A stretch of 64,000 bases of DNA from Eisenbergiella porci (GTDB taxonomy: Bacteria > Bacillota > Clostridia > Lachnospirales > Lachnospiraceae). Location: assembly GCF_009696275.1 (NCBI RefSeq), contig NZ_VUMI01000005.1, forward strand, positions 123,696-187,695, read 5' to 3'. The notes under the pieces are model-generated. The model was not told the DNA's origin. It searched no databases and saw only the letters and a list, made by a program, of their open reading frames with translations. Position numbers and translations under genes: made by a program. Positions 30,688 through 39,230 of this stretch are shown here, one piece after another (within the stretch, counting starts at the first letter, position 1; each line of letters starts with the position of its first letter).

Positions 30688-30744
30688 ATATTAAATCACA
30701 TATTGTGAAATTACATGCCAAATATGAAGAAATACTGGTCAAAT
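30688..30744 (-). promoter_or_regulatory. Promoter of peptide gene 2 with 21-bp-spaced repeats
   Basis: On the minus strand, ATTTGAC (30744-30738) and ATTTGGC (30723-30717) are 21 bp apart, and the -10-like TAATAT (30693-30688) begins 30 bp after the second repeat, exactly as at 27325-27381. Confidence 0.6.
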
Positions 30745-30756
30745 CTTGTATGATAC

Positions 30757-31176
30757 TTAATATGCGGGCAACCCATATCCGTAAATGGTATCACTGCCTA
30801 TCACATAAACTTCTTCTCCTGCACATATCGCCACTATTTCCTTCAATCGTATAGACTCTTCCATTTTGCACATACTCCACAATCCCAACATGGCCCACAT
30901 CTCCATTAACTCCCCAATCAAAGAAAATAATGTCCCCGGATGCTGGAACATAACTTCCATCCATAAATTGTCCTCTTTGGTCGAACCATGCCACACCATC
31001 GGAACATAGGGAAAATTTAGGAATCACTCCTTCATCTATATAACCACATTGTTCCGCACACCAAGAAACAAAACAGGCACACCATTCCACCCTGCTGGTA
31101 AAGCCATACCAGCTCCAATAAGGTTGTCCTCCCACATTTCCTTCTTGGCTAAGATCATATTTCCTCCACCTGCGCT
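30757..31176 (-). pseudogene. CHAP-domain amidase fragment with frameshift
   Basis: Reads VGGQPYWSWYGF, RVEWCACFVSWCAEQCGYID, SGDIIFFDWGVNGDVGHVGI, VEYVQNGRVYTIEGNSGD: a CHAP cysteine-histidine peptidoglycan amidase domain with catalytic Cys in EWCACFVSW and His in GHVGI. An extra T near 30815 shifts the frame; the proper end YVIGSDTIYGYGLPAY is in the next frame to 30757. The N-terminal part of the parent protein is missing. Such domains are common in conjugative elements and prophages. Confidence 0.78.
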
Positions 31177-31257
31177 TTCATCGTATTCATCAGCCCCAGC
31201 GCCGCAGATAGTTTCGGTAAAGTCTATCCCTTACGGTACTTGGAAACAGCCATCCCA

Positions 31258-31467
31258 TTAGACGGTCATAACGGTACAAGTATTCTGCAAGAATTTCCAG
31301 TTTTTTTCACTCAGTATTATATAGCGGTCCTGACGGTTTTTCGACAGAGGAACATGGATCATCATCTGTTTTCTGCGGATATCTTCATAACGGAGATGGC
31401 AGACCTCGCTTACCCACAGCCCCGAAGAATACATAGTAGCAGTAATGGCCTTGTGTTTCGCAATGAA
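31258..31467 (-). pseudogene. Tyrosine recombinase fragment with a lost catalytic Arg
   Basis: Reads KHKAITATMYSSGLWVSEVC, HLRYEDIRRKQMMIHVPLSK, NRQDRYIILS: the box I region of a tyrosine recombinase. The catalytic arginine of the usual GLRVSE is tryptophan here. Both ends are missing. Confidence 0.65.
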
Positions 31468-31511
31468 TAGACCTTGTGCCGGACATGGTTTATAATGGTA
31501 TTGCTTATGGA

Positions 31512-31990
31512 TTAAGCAGCCTGCCCAAGGAGATTTTGTAGGGAAGTTTCTGGCAGGCTCCACGCATCAAGATGCTGACACATCATGATGCAGAAGAGGC
31601 GGCAGTACCACATCTTGGATGAACGGTATCTGCCGTCTTCCAGTTTGTAGTCCAGTTTCTCACGCTTGTTACAGCGTTCCGCCGATGTTCTGGCATTGTA
31701 TTCCAGCTTCCATTTTTCACTGCTCCGTGGCGGGTCATTGAAAAGCCTTGGGTTTTCATCCATGACGAGATGCACTGTCCGGCCGTATTTTGCATCGGAA
31801 CAAGGGTTTTCACAGGTGCAGTGCGGGCTTCCGCCGGCAAAACTGATTTTGGGACATTTGAATTTTGTCCTGCCTTTTATATGTTCCGTGCCATCCCTGC
31901 GCATGGCATGCCCTTCCCGGCATATAAATGGTTTAATTTTTCTCTCATAAATATTACCGTCCTTCCTGCCCTCATTATAGTATAGAAGTT
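31512..31990 (-). pseudogene. DDE-type transposase C-terminal fragment
   Basis: The frame carries a cysteine-rich zinc-binding segment (KFKCPKI, SPHCTCENPCSDAKYG) and NARTSAERCNKREKLDYKLE with SSKMWYCRLFCIMMCQHLDA, a C-terminal pattern shared by a group of clostridial transposases. Homology extends upstream to about 31990 (GRKDGNIYERKIKPFICREG) without a start codon, so the N-terminal half is missing. IS family not assigned. Confidence 0.6.
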
Positions 31991-32015
31991 ATAAGTCGTT
32001 CAAAGGTATGACAAA

Positions 32016-32049
32016 ATAAGCGTACCACTATTTCTAATGATACGCTTAT
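32016..32049 (-). terminator. Probable terminator downstream of ppdK
   Basis: ATAAGCGTATCA pairs with TGGTACGCTTAT on the minus strand with one G-T pair, followed by TTTG. It closes the ppdK transcript after the small downstream frame. Confidence 0.55.
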
Positions 32050-32062
32050 CGTAATTCAGTTG

Positions 32063-32192
32063 CTAATCAAGGTCAATAAACACCTTTACGGTAGTATCTC
32101 GCCATTGATTTTTCCTTACATATTGTCCGTTAGCCTTTCGATAGGCTGCTGCTTCCTCGAAACCAAGCGGTAATTCAAAGGAAAGAGAACTC
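32063..32192 (-). pseudogene. Start-less frame after ppdK
   Basis: Immediately after the ppdK stop a frame stays open for about 42 codons (SSLSFELPLGFEEAAAYRKA, NGQYVRKNQWRDTTVKVFID) but has no start codon of its own. Composition looks protein-like. It is probably the tail of a lost gene at the mobile-region junction. Not recognised. Confidence 0.4.
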
Positions 32193-34814
32193 TTACCTAC
32201 TTTTGATAGCAGCCTGTGCAGCTGCCAGTCTGGCAATCGGGACACGGAACGGTGAACAGGATACATAATTCAGGCCGATATTATGGCAGAATTCAATTGA
32301 GGAAGGATCTCCGCCATGCTCACCGCAGATGCCCAGCTTGATATCAGGACGTACCTTGCGTCCCTTATCAGCGGCCATCTTAATCAGCTGGCCTACGCCG
32401 TTCTGATCCAGTTTTGCAAAAGGATCGGCTTCGTAAATTTTGCTCTTATAGTAATCTACCAGGAACTTTCCGGCATCGTCCCGGGAGAAGCCGTAGGTCA
32501 TCTGGGTCAGATCATTGGTTCCAAAGGAGAAGAACTCCGCTTCTTCTGCGATTTCGTTGGCAAGAAGCGCCGCACGGGGAATTTCAATCATAGTTCCGAT
32601 ATGATAGTTAATGTCGGAATTTTTCTCCGCCTTTACTTTCTCTGCGGTTTCCACAACCACATCCTTGACGAATTTCAGTTCCTTCTTATCGCCTACAAGA
32701 GGAATCATAATTTCAGGAACAATATGGTAGCCGTTTTCTTCGTTTACTTCTATTGCCGCTTCCATAACGGCCCTGGTCTGCATCCTTGCAATTTCAGGAT
32801 AGGTTACGGAAAGACGGCAGCCTCTGTGCCCCATCATGGGATTGAACTCATGCAGGCTGTCACAGGTAGCCTTTACTTCCGCTACAGTCAGGTTCATATC
32901 TCTTGCAAGATCTTCAAAATCCTTTTCTTCCGTGGGAACGAATTCATGAAGCGGGGGATCCAGAAAACGGATGGTAACAGGGTTGTCCTGCATTACCTCA
33001 TAAATTCCTCTGAAATCACCCTTCTGGAAAGGAATCAGCTCATTCAGGGCTTCTTCCCTGGCTTCACAGGTGGTGGAAAGGATCATCTTACGGATCTTCG
33101 GAATACGTTCAGGATCAAAGAACATATGCTCCGTACGGCACAGGCCGATGCCTTCCGCGCCCAGCTTCAATGCATTGGCAGCATCCTCAGGGGTATCTGC
33201 ATTGGTTCTTACCTTCAGCACACGGAAAGAATCCGCCCAGTTCATAATACGTCCGAAGTTGCCGCTGATGGTAGCATCTTCAGTTGCGATATCGCCGTCG
33301 TAAATCTTACCGGTAGAACCGTCAAGAGAAATATAATCTCCTTCATGATAAGTCTTGCCGCCAAGGCTGAATACTTTAGCTTCTTCATCCACTGTAATAT
33401 CACCGCAGCCGGATATACATGCGGTGCCCATGCCTCTTGCCACAACAGCCGCATGGGAAGTCATTCCTCCGCGTACGGTAAGGATACCTTCGGCAGCATG
33501 CATTCCTTCAATATCCTCCGGTGATGTCTCAAGCCGGACAAGAATGACCCTCTCTCCCTTTTCATGGGCTTCCTTCGCTTCTTCCGCGGTAAAATAAACC
33601 TTGCCTGCAGCGGCGCCGGGAGATGCGGGAAGAGCCTGTCCGATAACGGTTCCGGCCTTCAGGGCATCCGGATCAAAGGTGGGATGCAAAAGCTGGTCCA
33701 GAGACTTGGCTTCAATACGGAGAACAGCTTCTTCAGGGGTAATCATGCCTTCGTCCACCAGATCGCAGGCAATCTGCAGAGCGGCGGGTGCCGTTCTCTT
33801 TCCGTTTCTGGTCTGCAGGAAGTAAAGCTTTCCTTCTTCAATGGTAAACTCCATGTCCTGCATATCCCTATAGTGGTTTTCCAGCTTATTGGCTATTTCA
33901 ATAAATTCTTTATAGCATTCGGGCAAATCCTGTTCCAGACGGGTAATGGGCTGGGGAGTCCTGATTCCGGCCACAACATCTTCGCCCTGTGCGTTGATGA
34001 GGTATTCTCCGTAAATTCCCCTGGCCCCTGTGGAAGGATTCCTGGTAAATGCAACACCGGTACCGGAAGTATCGCCCATATTTCCGAATACCATGGACTG
34101 TACGTTAACTGCGGTTCCCCAGTCGCCGGGGATATCGTTCATTCGGCGGTATACGATGGCACGTTCGTTGTCCCAGGAGCGGAACACAGCCTTTACAGCC
34201 TCCATCAGCTGGATCTTGGGATCCTGAGGGAAATCCTCGCCCATCTTGTCCTTGTAGATCGCTTTGAAGCGAGTGATGACTTCCTTCAGATCATCAGCGG
34301 TCAAATCCGTATCAAAATGAGCGCTCTTGGCTTCTTTAATCTCGTCAAGAACCCTCTCAAACAATGATTTGGGCACTTCCATGACCACATCTGAAAACAT
34401 CTGGATGAATCTCCGGTAAGAATCATACGCGAATCTGGGATTACCGGTCTTCTTTGCGAAGCCTTCCACGGAAATATCCGTCAGCCCCAGGTTAAGAATG
34501 GTGTCCATCATGCCCGGCATAGATGCCCTGGCACCTGAACGTACAGATACAAGCAGTGGGTTCTCGGTATCGCCGAATTTCTTATTCTGGAGCTTCTCCA
34601 GTTCGGCGAGCGCGGCAAAAATCTGATCCTTAACTTCATCAGAAATCTGCTTTCCGTTGTTGTAGTAATCCGTACAGGCTTCGGTTGTTACCGTAAAGCC
34701 CTGCGGAATTGGAAGTCCCAGATTGGTCATTTCTGCCAGATTGGCTCCTTTTCCGCCAAGAAGATCGCGCATGTCCGCATTACCTTCTTTGAATGAATAA
34801 ACCCATTTTGCCAT
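32193..34814 (-). CDS. ppdK: Pyruvate, phosphate dikinase
   Basis: Interconverts pyruvate, ATP and phosphate with phosphoenolpyruvate, AMP and pyrophosphate; in anaerobes often used glycolytically. 873 residues. N-terminal ATP-grasp nucleotide domain (GGKGANLAEMTNLGLPIPQG; MVFGNMGDTSGTGVAFTRNP), central swivelling phosphohistidine domain with catalytic His in GGMTSHAAVVARGMGTACIS, and a C-terminal PEP/pyruvate barrel (GLCRTEHMFF; MMGHRGCRLSVTYPE; LGICGEHGGDPSSIEF). Length and motifs are complete. It follows glyS, as is common in Lachnospiraceae, but has its own promoter. Confidence 0.97.
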   Translation of the reverse strand: MAKWVYSFKEGNADMRDLLGGKGANLAEMTNLGLPIPQGFTVTTEACTDYYNNGKQISDEVKDQIFAALAELEKLQNKKFGDTENPLLVSVRSGARASMPGMMDTILNLGLTDISVEGFAKKTGNPRFAYDSYRRFIQMFSDVVMEVPKSLFERVLDEIKEAKSAHFDTDLTADDLKEVITRFKAIYKDKMGEDFPQDPKIQLMEAVKAVFRSWDNERAIVYRRMNDIPGDWGTAVNVQSMVFGNMGDTSGTGVAFTRNPSTGARGIYGEYLINAQGEDVVAGIRTPQPITRLEQDLPECYKEFIEIANKLENHYRDMQDMEFTIEEGKLYFLQTRNGKRTAPAALQIACDLVDEGMITPEEAVLRIEAKSLDQLLHPTFDPDALKAGTVIGQALPASPGAAAGKVYFTAEEAKEAHEKGERVILVRLETSPEDIEGMHAAEGILTVRGGMTSHAAVVARGMGTACISGCGDITVDEEAKVFSLGGKTYHEGDYISLDGSTGKIYDGDIATEDATISGNFGRIMNWADSFRVLKVRTNADTPEDAANALKLGAEGIGLCRTEHMFFDPERIPKIRKMILSTTCEAREEALNELIPFQKGDFRGIYEVMQDNPVTIRFLDPPLHEFVPTEEKDFEDLARDMNLTVAEVKATCDSLHEFNPMMGHRGCRLSVTYPEIARMQTRAVMEAAIEVNEENGYHIVPEIMIPLVGDKKELKFVKDVVVETAEKVKAEKNSDINYHIGTMIEIPRAALLANEIAEEAEFFSFGTNDLTQMTYGFSRDDAGKFLVDYYKSKIYEADPFAKLDQNGVGQLIKMAADKGRKVRPDIKLGICGEHGGDPSSIEFCHNIGLNYVSCSPFRVPIARLAAAQAAIKSR

Positions 34815-34856
34815 CTAATCAGTTCCCCCTTTGAACGAAATATTTGGTATAGGTTT

Positions 34857-34901
34857 GCGGAACGTTTTTACGCGTTCCGCTCTCGTATTTCCATTATATC
34901 A
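34857..34901 (-). promoter_or_regulatory. ppdK promoter and leader hairpin
   Basis: Minus strand TGATATAAT (extended -10, centred at 34893-34901), then a perfect 8-bp inverted repeat, GCGGAACG and CGTTCCGC (34857-34880), at the start of the leader. The hairpin has no T-run, so it looks like an operator or mRNA-stability element. Confidence 0.6.
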
Positions 34902-35264
34902 CAGTTCTTCCTGGAACGCACGTTAATTTTTGTTGTTTTTTTAATAAATTATAAATAATATATTCAAGCTCCCAATAAAACATTCATTTAAAGTGCTGTT
35001 TTTTAAATTATTTTGTTGTTTTGCGCGATGCTTTATGTGGATTTTTCTGTTTTTATTATGTAACCGGTTTCTTTAAAAAGGCTGACAGTGTCCGTTGTAC
35101 ACAGAAAAGTTGTACCATGGGTCGGTTCCGTTCAGTCAGAAGGCGGGGGATTTCCGTTTTTTTCATTGAACATATCAATGGCCGGTTCGTAAGACAGGCA
35201 TCCGGCGCAGATTCGAAGAGGGAAATGGCTGAATCGGCAAGGAAACATGTGCTGCCGGGTCCAT
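34902..35264. other. Non-coding stretch between ppdK and glyS
   Basis: AT-rich DNA from 34920 to about 35060, then mixed sequence. No frame with a ribosome site, no repeat copy and no RNA signature was seen. The short open frames here do not look coding. Confidence 0.5.
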
Positions 35265-35298
35265 CAAAAAAGCACCCTGCCTGCTGCAGGATGCTTTT
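35265..35298 (-). terminator. Terminator after glyS
   Basis: Minus strand AAAAGCATCCTG pairs with CAGGGTGCTTTTTT (one G-T pair), ending in a T-run. Confidence 0.85.
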
Positions 35299-35328
35299 AT
35301 CCAATGGTAAAACAGTTGTCTTTCTATA

Positions 35329-36717
35329 TCAGAAGTCGAATTTATCTGCAAAATAAGCGTCCAGCTGATCGATGGCCACCCTCTCCTGTTCCATGGAATC
35401 ACGGAAACGCACGGTTACACAGTGATCTTCCCCGGAATCAAAATCGTAGGTTACGCAGAAAGGAGTACCGATTTCATCCTGACGGCGGTAGCGCTTTCCG
35501 ATGTTTCCTCTGTCATCGAATTCACAGTTGTACTTTTTGGAAAGCTGCTCATAAATTTTCTCAGCGCCCTCGTTCAGCTTTTTGGAAAGGGGCAGGATAC
35601 CGATTTTCACAGGAGCAAGCGCGGGATGGAAATGGAGCACGGTACGCACATCCCCCTCACCGATCTCTTCCTCATCGTAAGCTGCGCAAAGGAAAGCCAG
35701 CACAACACGATCCGCTCCCAGGGAAGGTTCGATAACGTAAGGAATATATTTGATATTCTTCTGATCGTCAAAGTAAGACAGATCCTGCCCGGAAACATTG
35801 GCATGCTGGGTAAGGTCGTAGTCCGTTCTGTCGGCAATGCCCCACAGCTCGCCCCAGCCGAAGGGGAACAGGAACTCAATATCCGTAGTCGCTTTGGAAT
35901 AGAAGGAAAGCTCTTCCTTATCATGGTCACGGACACGCATTTCTTCAGGTTTGATTCCCAGGGTCTGCAGCCAGTCGATACAGAACTGCTTCCAGTAAGC
36001 AAACCATTCCAGATCAGTGTCGGGCTCACAGAAGAATTCCAGCTCCATCTGCTCAAATTCACGGGTACGGAAGGTAAAGTTTCCGGGAGTGATTTCGTTA
36101 CGGAAGGATTTGCCCACCTGGCCGATGCCGAAGGGAATCTTCTTTCTGGAGGTACGCTGTACGTTTTTGAAGTTCACAAAAATACCCTGTGCGGTTTCAG
36201 GACGAAGGTAAACCGTATTCTTCGCATCCTCGGTAACGCCCTGGAAGGTCTTGAACATCAGGTTAAACTGACGGATATCCGTAAAATTATGTTTGCCGCA
36301 GCTCGGGCAGGGAATGTTATGTTCTTTAATGAAATTCATCATTTTTTCCTGATCCCAGCCGTCAACGGAGCCGTCCAGCTCTATGCCGTTGTCCGCAGCG
36401 TAATCTTCAATGATTTTGTCCGCACGGAAACGCTCGTGGCATTCCTTACAGTCCATCAGCGGATCGGAAAAGCCGCCCAGATGGCCGCTGGCCACCCATG
36501 TCTGAGGGTTCATGAGAATGGCGCAGTCAACACCCACATTATAAGGATTTCCGGTGATAAATTTCTGCCACCATGCCTTCTTCACATTATTTTTCAGCTC
36601 CACGCCCAGGTTGCCGTAATCCCAGGTATTGGCAAGGCCTCCGTAAATTTCGGACCCGGGGTATACAAAGCCTCTCGCTTTGGCCAGAGCCACAATTTTT
36701 TCCATTGTCTTTTCCAT
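35329..36717 (-). CDS. glyS: Glycine--tRNA ligase (dimeric class II)
   Basis: Charges tRNA-Gly. 462 residues of the alpha2 type found in Gram-positives and eukaryotes. It has the N-terminal class II core ([20 protein letters not shown]), motif 2 region ([31 protein letters not shown]), motif 3 ([18 protein letters not shown]) and the anticodon-binding domain (about 360-460). Cysteines in [16 protein letters not shown] and [10 protein letters not shown] suggest a bound metal. There are only 35 bp between it and the upstream lipoprotein gene, so there is no room for a T-box leader. Confidence 0.97.
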   Translation of the reverse strand: MEKTMEKIVALAKARGFVYPGSEIYGGLANTWDYGNLGVELKNNVKKAWWQKFITGNPYNVGVDCAILMNPQTWVASGHLGGFSDPLMDCKECHERFRADKIIEDYAADNGIELDGSVDGWDQEKMMNFIKEHNIPCPSCGKHNFTDIRQFNLMFKTFQGVTEDAKNTVYLRPETAQGIFVNFKNVQRTSRKKIPFGIGQVGKSFRNEITPGNFTFRTREFEQMELEFFCEPDTDLEWFAYWKQFCIDWLQTLGIKPEEMRVRDHDKEELSFYSKATTDIEFLFPFGWGELWGIADRTDYDLTQHANVSGQDLSYFDDQKNIKYIPYVIEPSLGADRVVLAFLCAAYDEEEIGEGDVRTVLHFHPALAPVKIGILPLSKKLNEGAEKIYEQLSKKYNCEFDDRGNIGKRYRRQDEIGTPFCVTYDFDSGEDHCVTVRFRDSMEQERVAIDQLDAYFADKFDF

Positions 36718-36752
36718 TTTTTCTCCTCCTGCTTTATCCGTTATGCTTCTTT

Positions 36753-37349
36753 CTATTTAAATATGATATAGGAAAGGGATTCCCCATTTGTCACCGTTGC
36801 CGTCCGGTCATCCGGTCCCATGGTCACATCATCGCTGATGTAGAGTATGTCGCCATAGGTTTTCACCGTGGTGGTTTCCCTTACGACTGCGATATGCTTC
36901 TCTCCCATGTCCAGAATATCCTGTTTGTTTATTGTCGCGCCTTCCTCTTTGACGCTGTTAAGCGTAATGTCAAGATCGTATCCTGCATTGAAGGCATCCT
37001 TTACCGTACCTGAGAAAAGCGCCTGACGGTACAGGCCTGTGTAATCCTCCGACTTCCTGAAGGTCATTACCAGATGGACAACGCCGTCCGTCACTTCCGC
37101 GGACTGCAGCTTGATATTATCGCTGCCGGCGCTTTCGTTATATCCCGCAATCATGCTTTCTGTAGTGGATTTCAGTTCATCCAGATCATAATAGCTTTCA
37201 CTGAAGTCTTCTATGATGGATTGGACGATTTCTCCGTTTTTCTTTAATTCCAGTGTCGTAGTTTCCTCTTCCTCCGCTTTGGATCCACAGCCTGAAAGTA
37301 GCAGGGCCGCACCCAGAACGGTAAGAAGGAACAAATTCATTTTTTTCAT
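36753..37349 (-). CDS. Lipoprotein of unknown function
   Basis: 198 residues from [20 protein letters not shown], with lipobox LLSGC. The mature part is acidic and soluble ([40 protein letters not shown]) with no known domain. A longer frame from 37382 exists, but the signal peptide places the start at 37349. It lies between recO and glyS on the same strand. Confidence 0.8.
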   Translation of the reverse strand: MKKMNLFLLTVLGAALLLSGCGSKAEEEETTTLELKKNGEIVQSIIEDFSESYYDLDELKSTTESMIAGYNESAGSDNIKLQSAEVTDGVVHLVMTFRKSEDYTGLYRQALFSGTVKDAFNAGYDLDITLNSVKEEGATINKQDILDMGEKHIAVVRETTTVKTYGDILYISDDVTMGPDDRTATVTNGESLSYIIFK

Positions 37350-37430
37350 ACTTGCTCCCAACCTTTGCCGTATGTCTGCCATATCCTAAACATTATATCC
37401 GACCTATCCCGGATTTTCAACCAAAACTTG

Positions 37431-38078
37431 TCAAAGGCTTTTGAGTATCTCCAGGCTTTTAAAGTTTCCATCCAGCGATTGTCTGCAATAATAAGCGGCC
37501 AGCCGGCCCAGTTCCTGAAGGACCGGGGGCGTGACCGTAAATGTGTAGAGCTTTTCAACCGGCGAATTTACAATATACGATACGGCATACAGAGTGGACT
37601 CCAAAAGTTTGTCCCCATTGGGGATTCCCGGAAACTCTCCATTGATCGCAACCGTCTTGATTTCGAATATGTAGCGGACCAGCTCGTGGGCCAGGTTCTT
37701 TGCACACAGGGCGCGCAGAGACTGGTACAGCAGCTTCAGCAGTTCCCTTTCGTCGTTGTTTTCCCTGGTGCAGTAATCACATACTTCCAGAAAATACATT
37801 CCGTAATAGGCCCCTTCATAATCTGAGCGGAGGCCTTCAAAATAATTGGAGATGAAGGTCTCCGCCAGTGTATAGGAGGAACGGCCGGCATACAGCCGGA
37901 ATTCGCCGAAGGAGAAGGGATTGGTGGAGGCCATAAAACGGTTGTTCTGTTTCCTGGCCCCTCTGGCAAAGGCGGCTATCTTGCCCCGCTCCTTCGTCAG
38001 GATCACTACCCTTCTGTCATATTCCCCGATAGGTTCCGCTTTCAGTATGAGTCCTGTCACTGTGAGCAACTCCTGCAT
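37431..38078 (-). CDS. recO: DNA repair protein RecO
   Basis: RecO helps RecR load RecA on SSB-coated DNA. 215 residues. An N-terminal OB fold (VTGLILKAEPIGEYDRRVVI, LTKERGKIAAFARGARK) and a helical C-terminal domain are visible. The protein is shorter than the roughly 245 residues of Bacillus RecO, and the four-cysteine zinc site seen in many homologues is not present: the chain passes directly from IKTVAINGEFPG to SPVEKLYTF. Position next to era is conserved in this family of organisms. Its first 62 bp overlap the small gene at 38017-38196. Confidence 0.93.
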   Translation of the reverse strand: MQELLTVTGLILKAEPIGEYDRRVVILTKERGKIAAFARGARKQNNRFMASTNPFSFGEFRLYAGRSSYTLAETFISNYFEGLRSDYEGAYYGMYFLEVCDYCTRENNDERELLKLLYQSLRALCAKNLAHELVRYIFEIKTVAINGEFPGIPNGDKLLESTLYAVSYIVNSPVEKLYTFTVTPPVLQELGRLAAYYCRQSLDGNFKSLEILKSL

Positions 38079-38196
38079 TCTTGTCTGCTTCCCGCCCTTC
38101 CCTTTCGTCTTTTTCCGCAGTAGACGCGGCGTACCTGAGATAATCCTCTACTTTTCCTGTTGCGCAAAAATTTTTCCAGTTGTCTAAATCGCTCAT
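38017..38196 (-). CDS. Small protein between era and recO (59 residues)
   Basis: From ATG 38196: MSDLDNWKNFCATGKVEDYL, then RYAASTAEKD and a charged tail. Small proteins starting with a Trp-containing segment and a G-x-VxDYL motif are, from memory, frequent between era and recO in Lachnospiraceae. GAAGG abuts the ATG and GAGG lies 14 nt upstream, so the ribosome site is not ideal. The 62-bp overlap with recO is unusually long. Competing frames here lack these features. Function is unknown. Confidence 0.5.
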   Translation of the reverse strand: MSDLDNWKNFCATGKVEDYLRYAASTAEKDEREGREADKNAGVAHSDRTHTESGTYRGI

Positions 38197-38291
38197 CCTT
38201 CACCCAGTCCTCTTCTGTTTTTTGCGAGAGCACCAGGCTCCCTAAAGGCACTACAATAAGTACTCTATTAGGGTTCGCTTTTTTGGATTTT

Positions 38292-39230
38292 CTATTCGGC
38301 GTCTTTCGGATTGTAGCCAAAATTTTTCAAAAGGAAATCACTGTCGCGCCAGTCCTTTTTCACCTTGACCCAGAGCTGGAGATTCACCTTGCACTGGAGC
38401 ATATCCTCTATTTCCGGACGGGCCTTGGAACCGATTGTCTTAAGCATCTGGCCGCCCTTACCGATGATGATTCCCTTATGGGAATCCTTTTCGCAGATGA
38501 TGGTAGCGTCGATATCCACAATGTTTTTCCGGTATTTCATGCTCTCAATGGCCACTGCAATGCCATGGGGAATTTCTTCGCTCAGGCACCGGAGGGCCTT
38601 TTCCCTTATCAGCTCGGCCACAATCTGGCGTTCCGGCTGATCCGTGACCGTATCCTCGTCATAAAAGGGCTGGCCGTAGGGCAGATATTTGAAAATACAG
38701 GAAATCAGCGTGTCCGTATTGGTGCCGCAACGGGCGGATACAGGCACAACCTCCGCAAAATCCAGTTCTTTGCGGTAGGTGTCAATGGCAGGGAGCACAT
38801 CCTCTTTTTTTACGGTATCCGTTTTGTTGATGACAAGGATGATGGGTGTCTTTGTTTTCTTCAGCTGCTCTATGATGTGGCGCTCCCCTGCCCCGATGTA
38901 GGTGGTGGGCTCCACCAGCCAGAGAATGACGTCCACATCGCCCAGCGTGCCTTCGGCGGCCTTGAGCATATAGTCGCCCAGCTTGTTCTTGGCGCGGTTG
39001 ATTCCGGGGGTATCCAGAAATACGATCTGGCCTTCGTCAGAAGTATATACGGCCTGGATGCGGTTCCTGGTCGTCTGGGGCTTGTTGGAGGTGATGGATA
39101 TTTTCTGGCCCACCAGACGGTTCATCAGGGTGGATTTTCCCACATTGGGGCGCCCTATCAGCGTGGCAAATCCGGATTTGTATTTTTCATTTACCGGCTT
39201 GCCGGCTGAAAGCAGTTCCTCTAAGTCCAT
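38292..39230 (-). CDS. era: GTPase Era
   Basis: Ribosome-assembly GTPase that binds 16S rRNA and the 30S subunit. 312 residues. GTPase domain with G1 GRPNVGKST (about 26-34), G2 region TTRNRIQAVY, G3 DTPG, G4 NKTD and G5 VSARCG; C-terminal KH domain with IIIGKGGQMLKTIGSKARPE. The N-terminus has about 18 extra residues before the usual start (KSGFATLIGRPN). Its ATG directly follows the stop of the DUF4349 gene, indicating coupling. Confidence 0.97.
   Translation of the reverse strand: MDLEELLSAGKPVNEKYKSGFATLIGRPNVGKSTLMNRLVGQKISITSNKPQTTRNRIQAVYTSDEGQIVFLDTPGINRAKNKLGDYMLKAAEGTLGDVDVILWLVEPTTYIGAGERHIIEQLKKTKTPIILVINKTDTVKKEDVLPAIDTYRKELDFAEVVPVSARCGTNTDTLISCIFKYLPYGQPFYDEDTVTDQPERQIVAELIREKALRCLSEEIPHGIAVAIESMKYRKNIVDIDATIICEKDSHKGIIIGKGGQMLKTIGSKARPEIEDMLQCKVNLQLWVKVKKDWRDSDFLLKNFGYNPKDAE

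Noticed and set aside
36718..36752. T-box leader ahead of glyS
   Set aside because: Only 35 bp separate glyS from the preceding gene, too short for a T-box.
35422..36771. Plus-strand frame of about 450 codons opposite glyS
   Set aside because: Shadow of a fully conserved glycyl-tRNA synthetase.
38160..39209. Plus-strand frame of about 350 codons opposite era
   Set aside because: Shadow of Era, whose G motifs fix the true strand.
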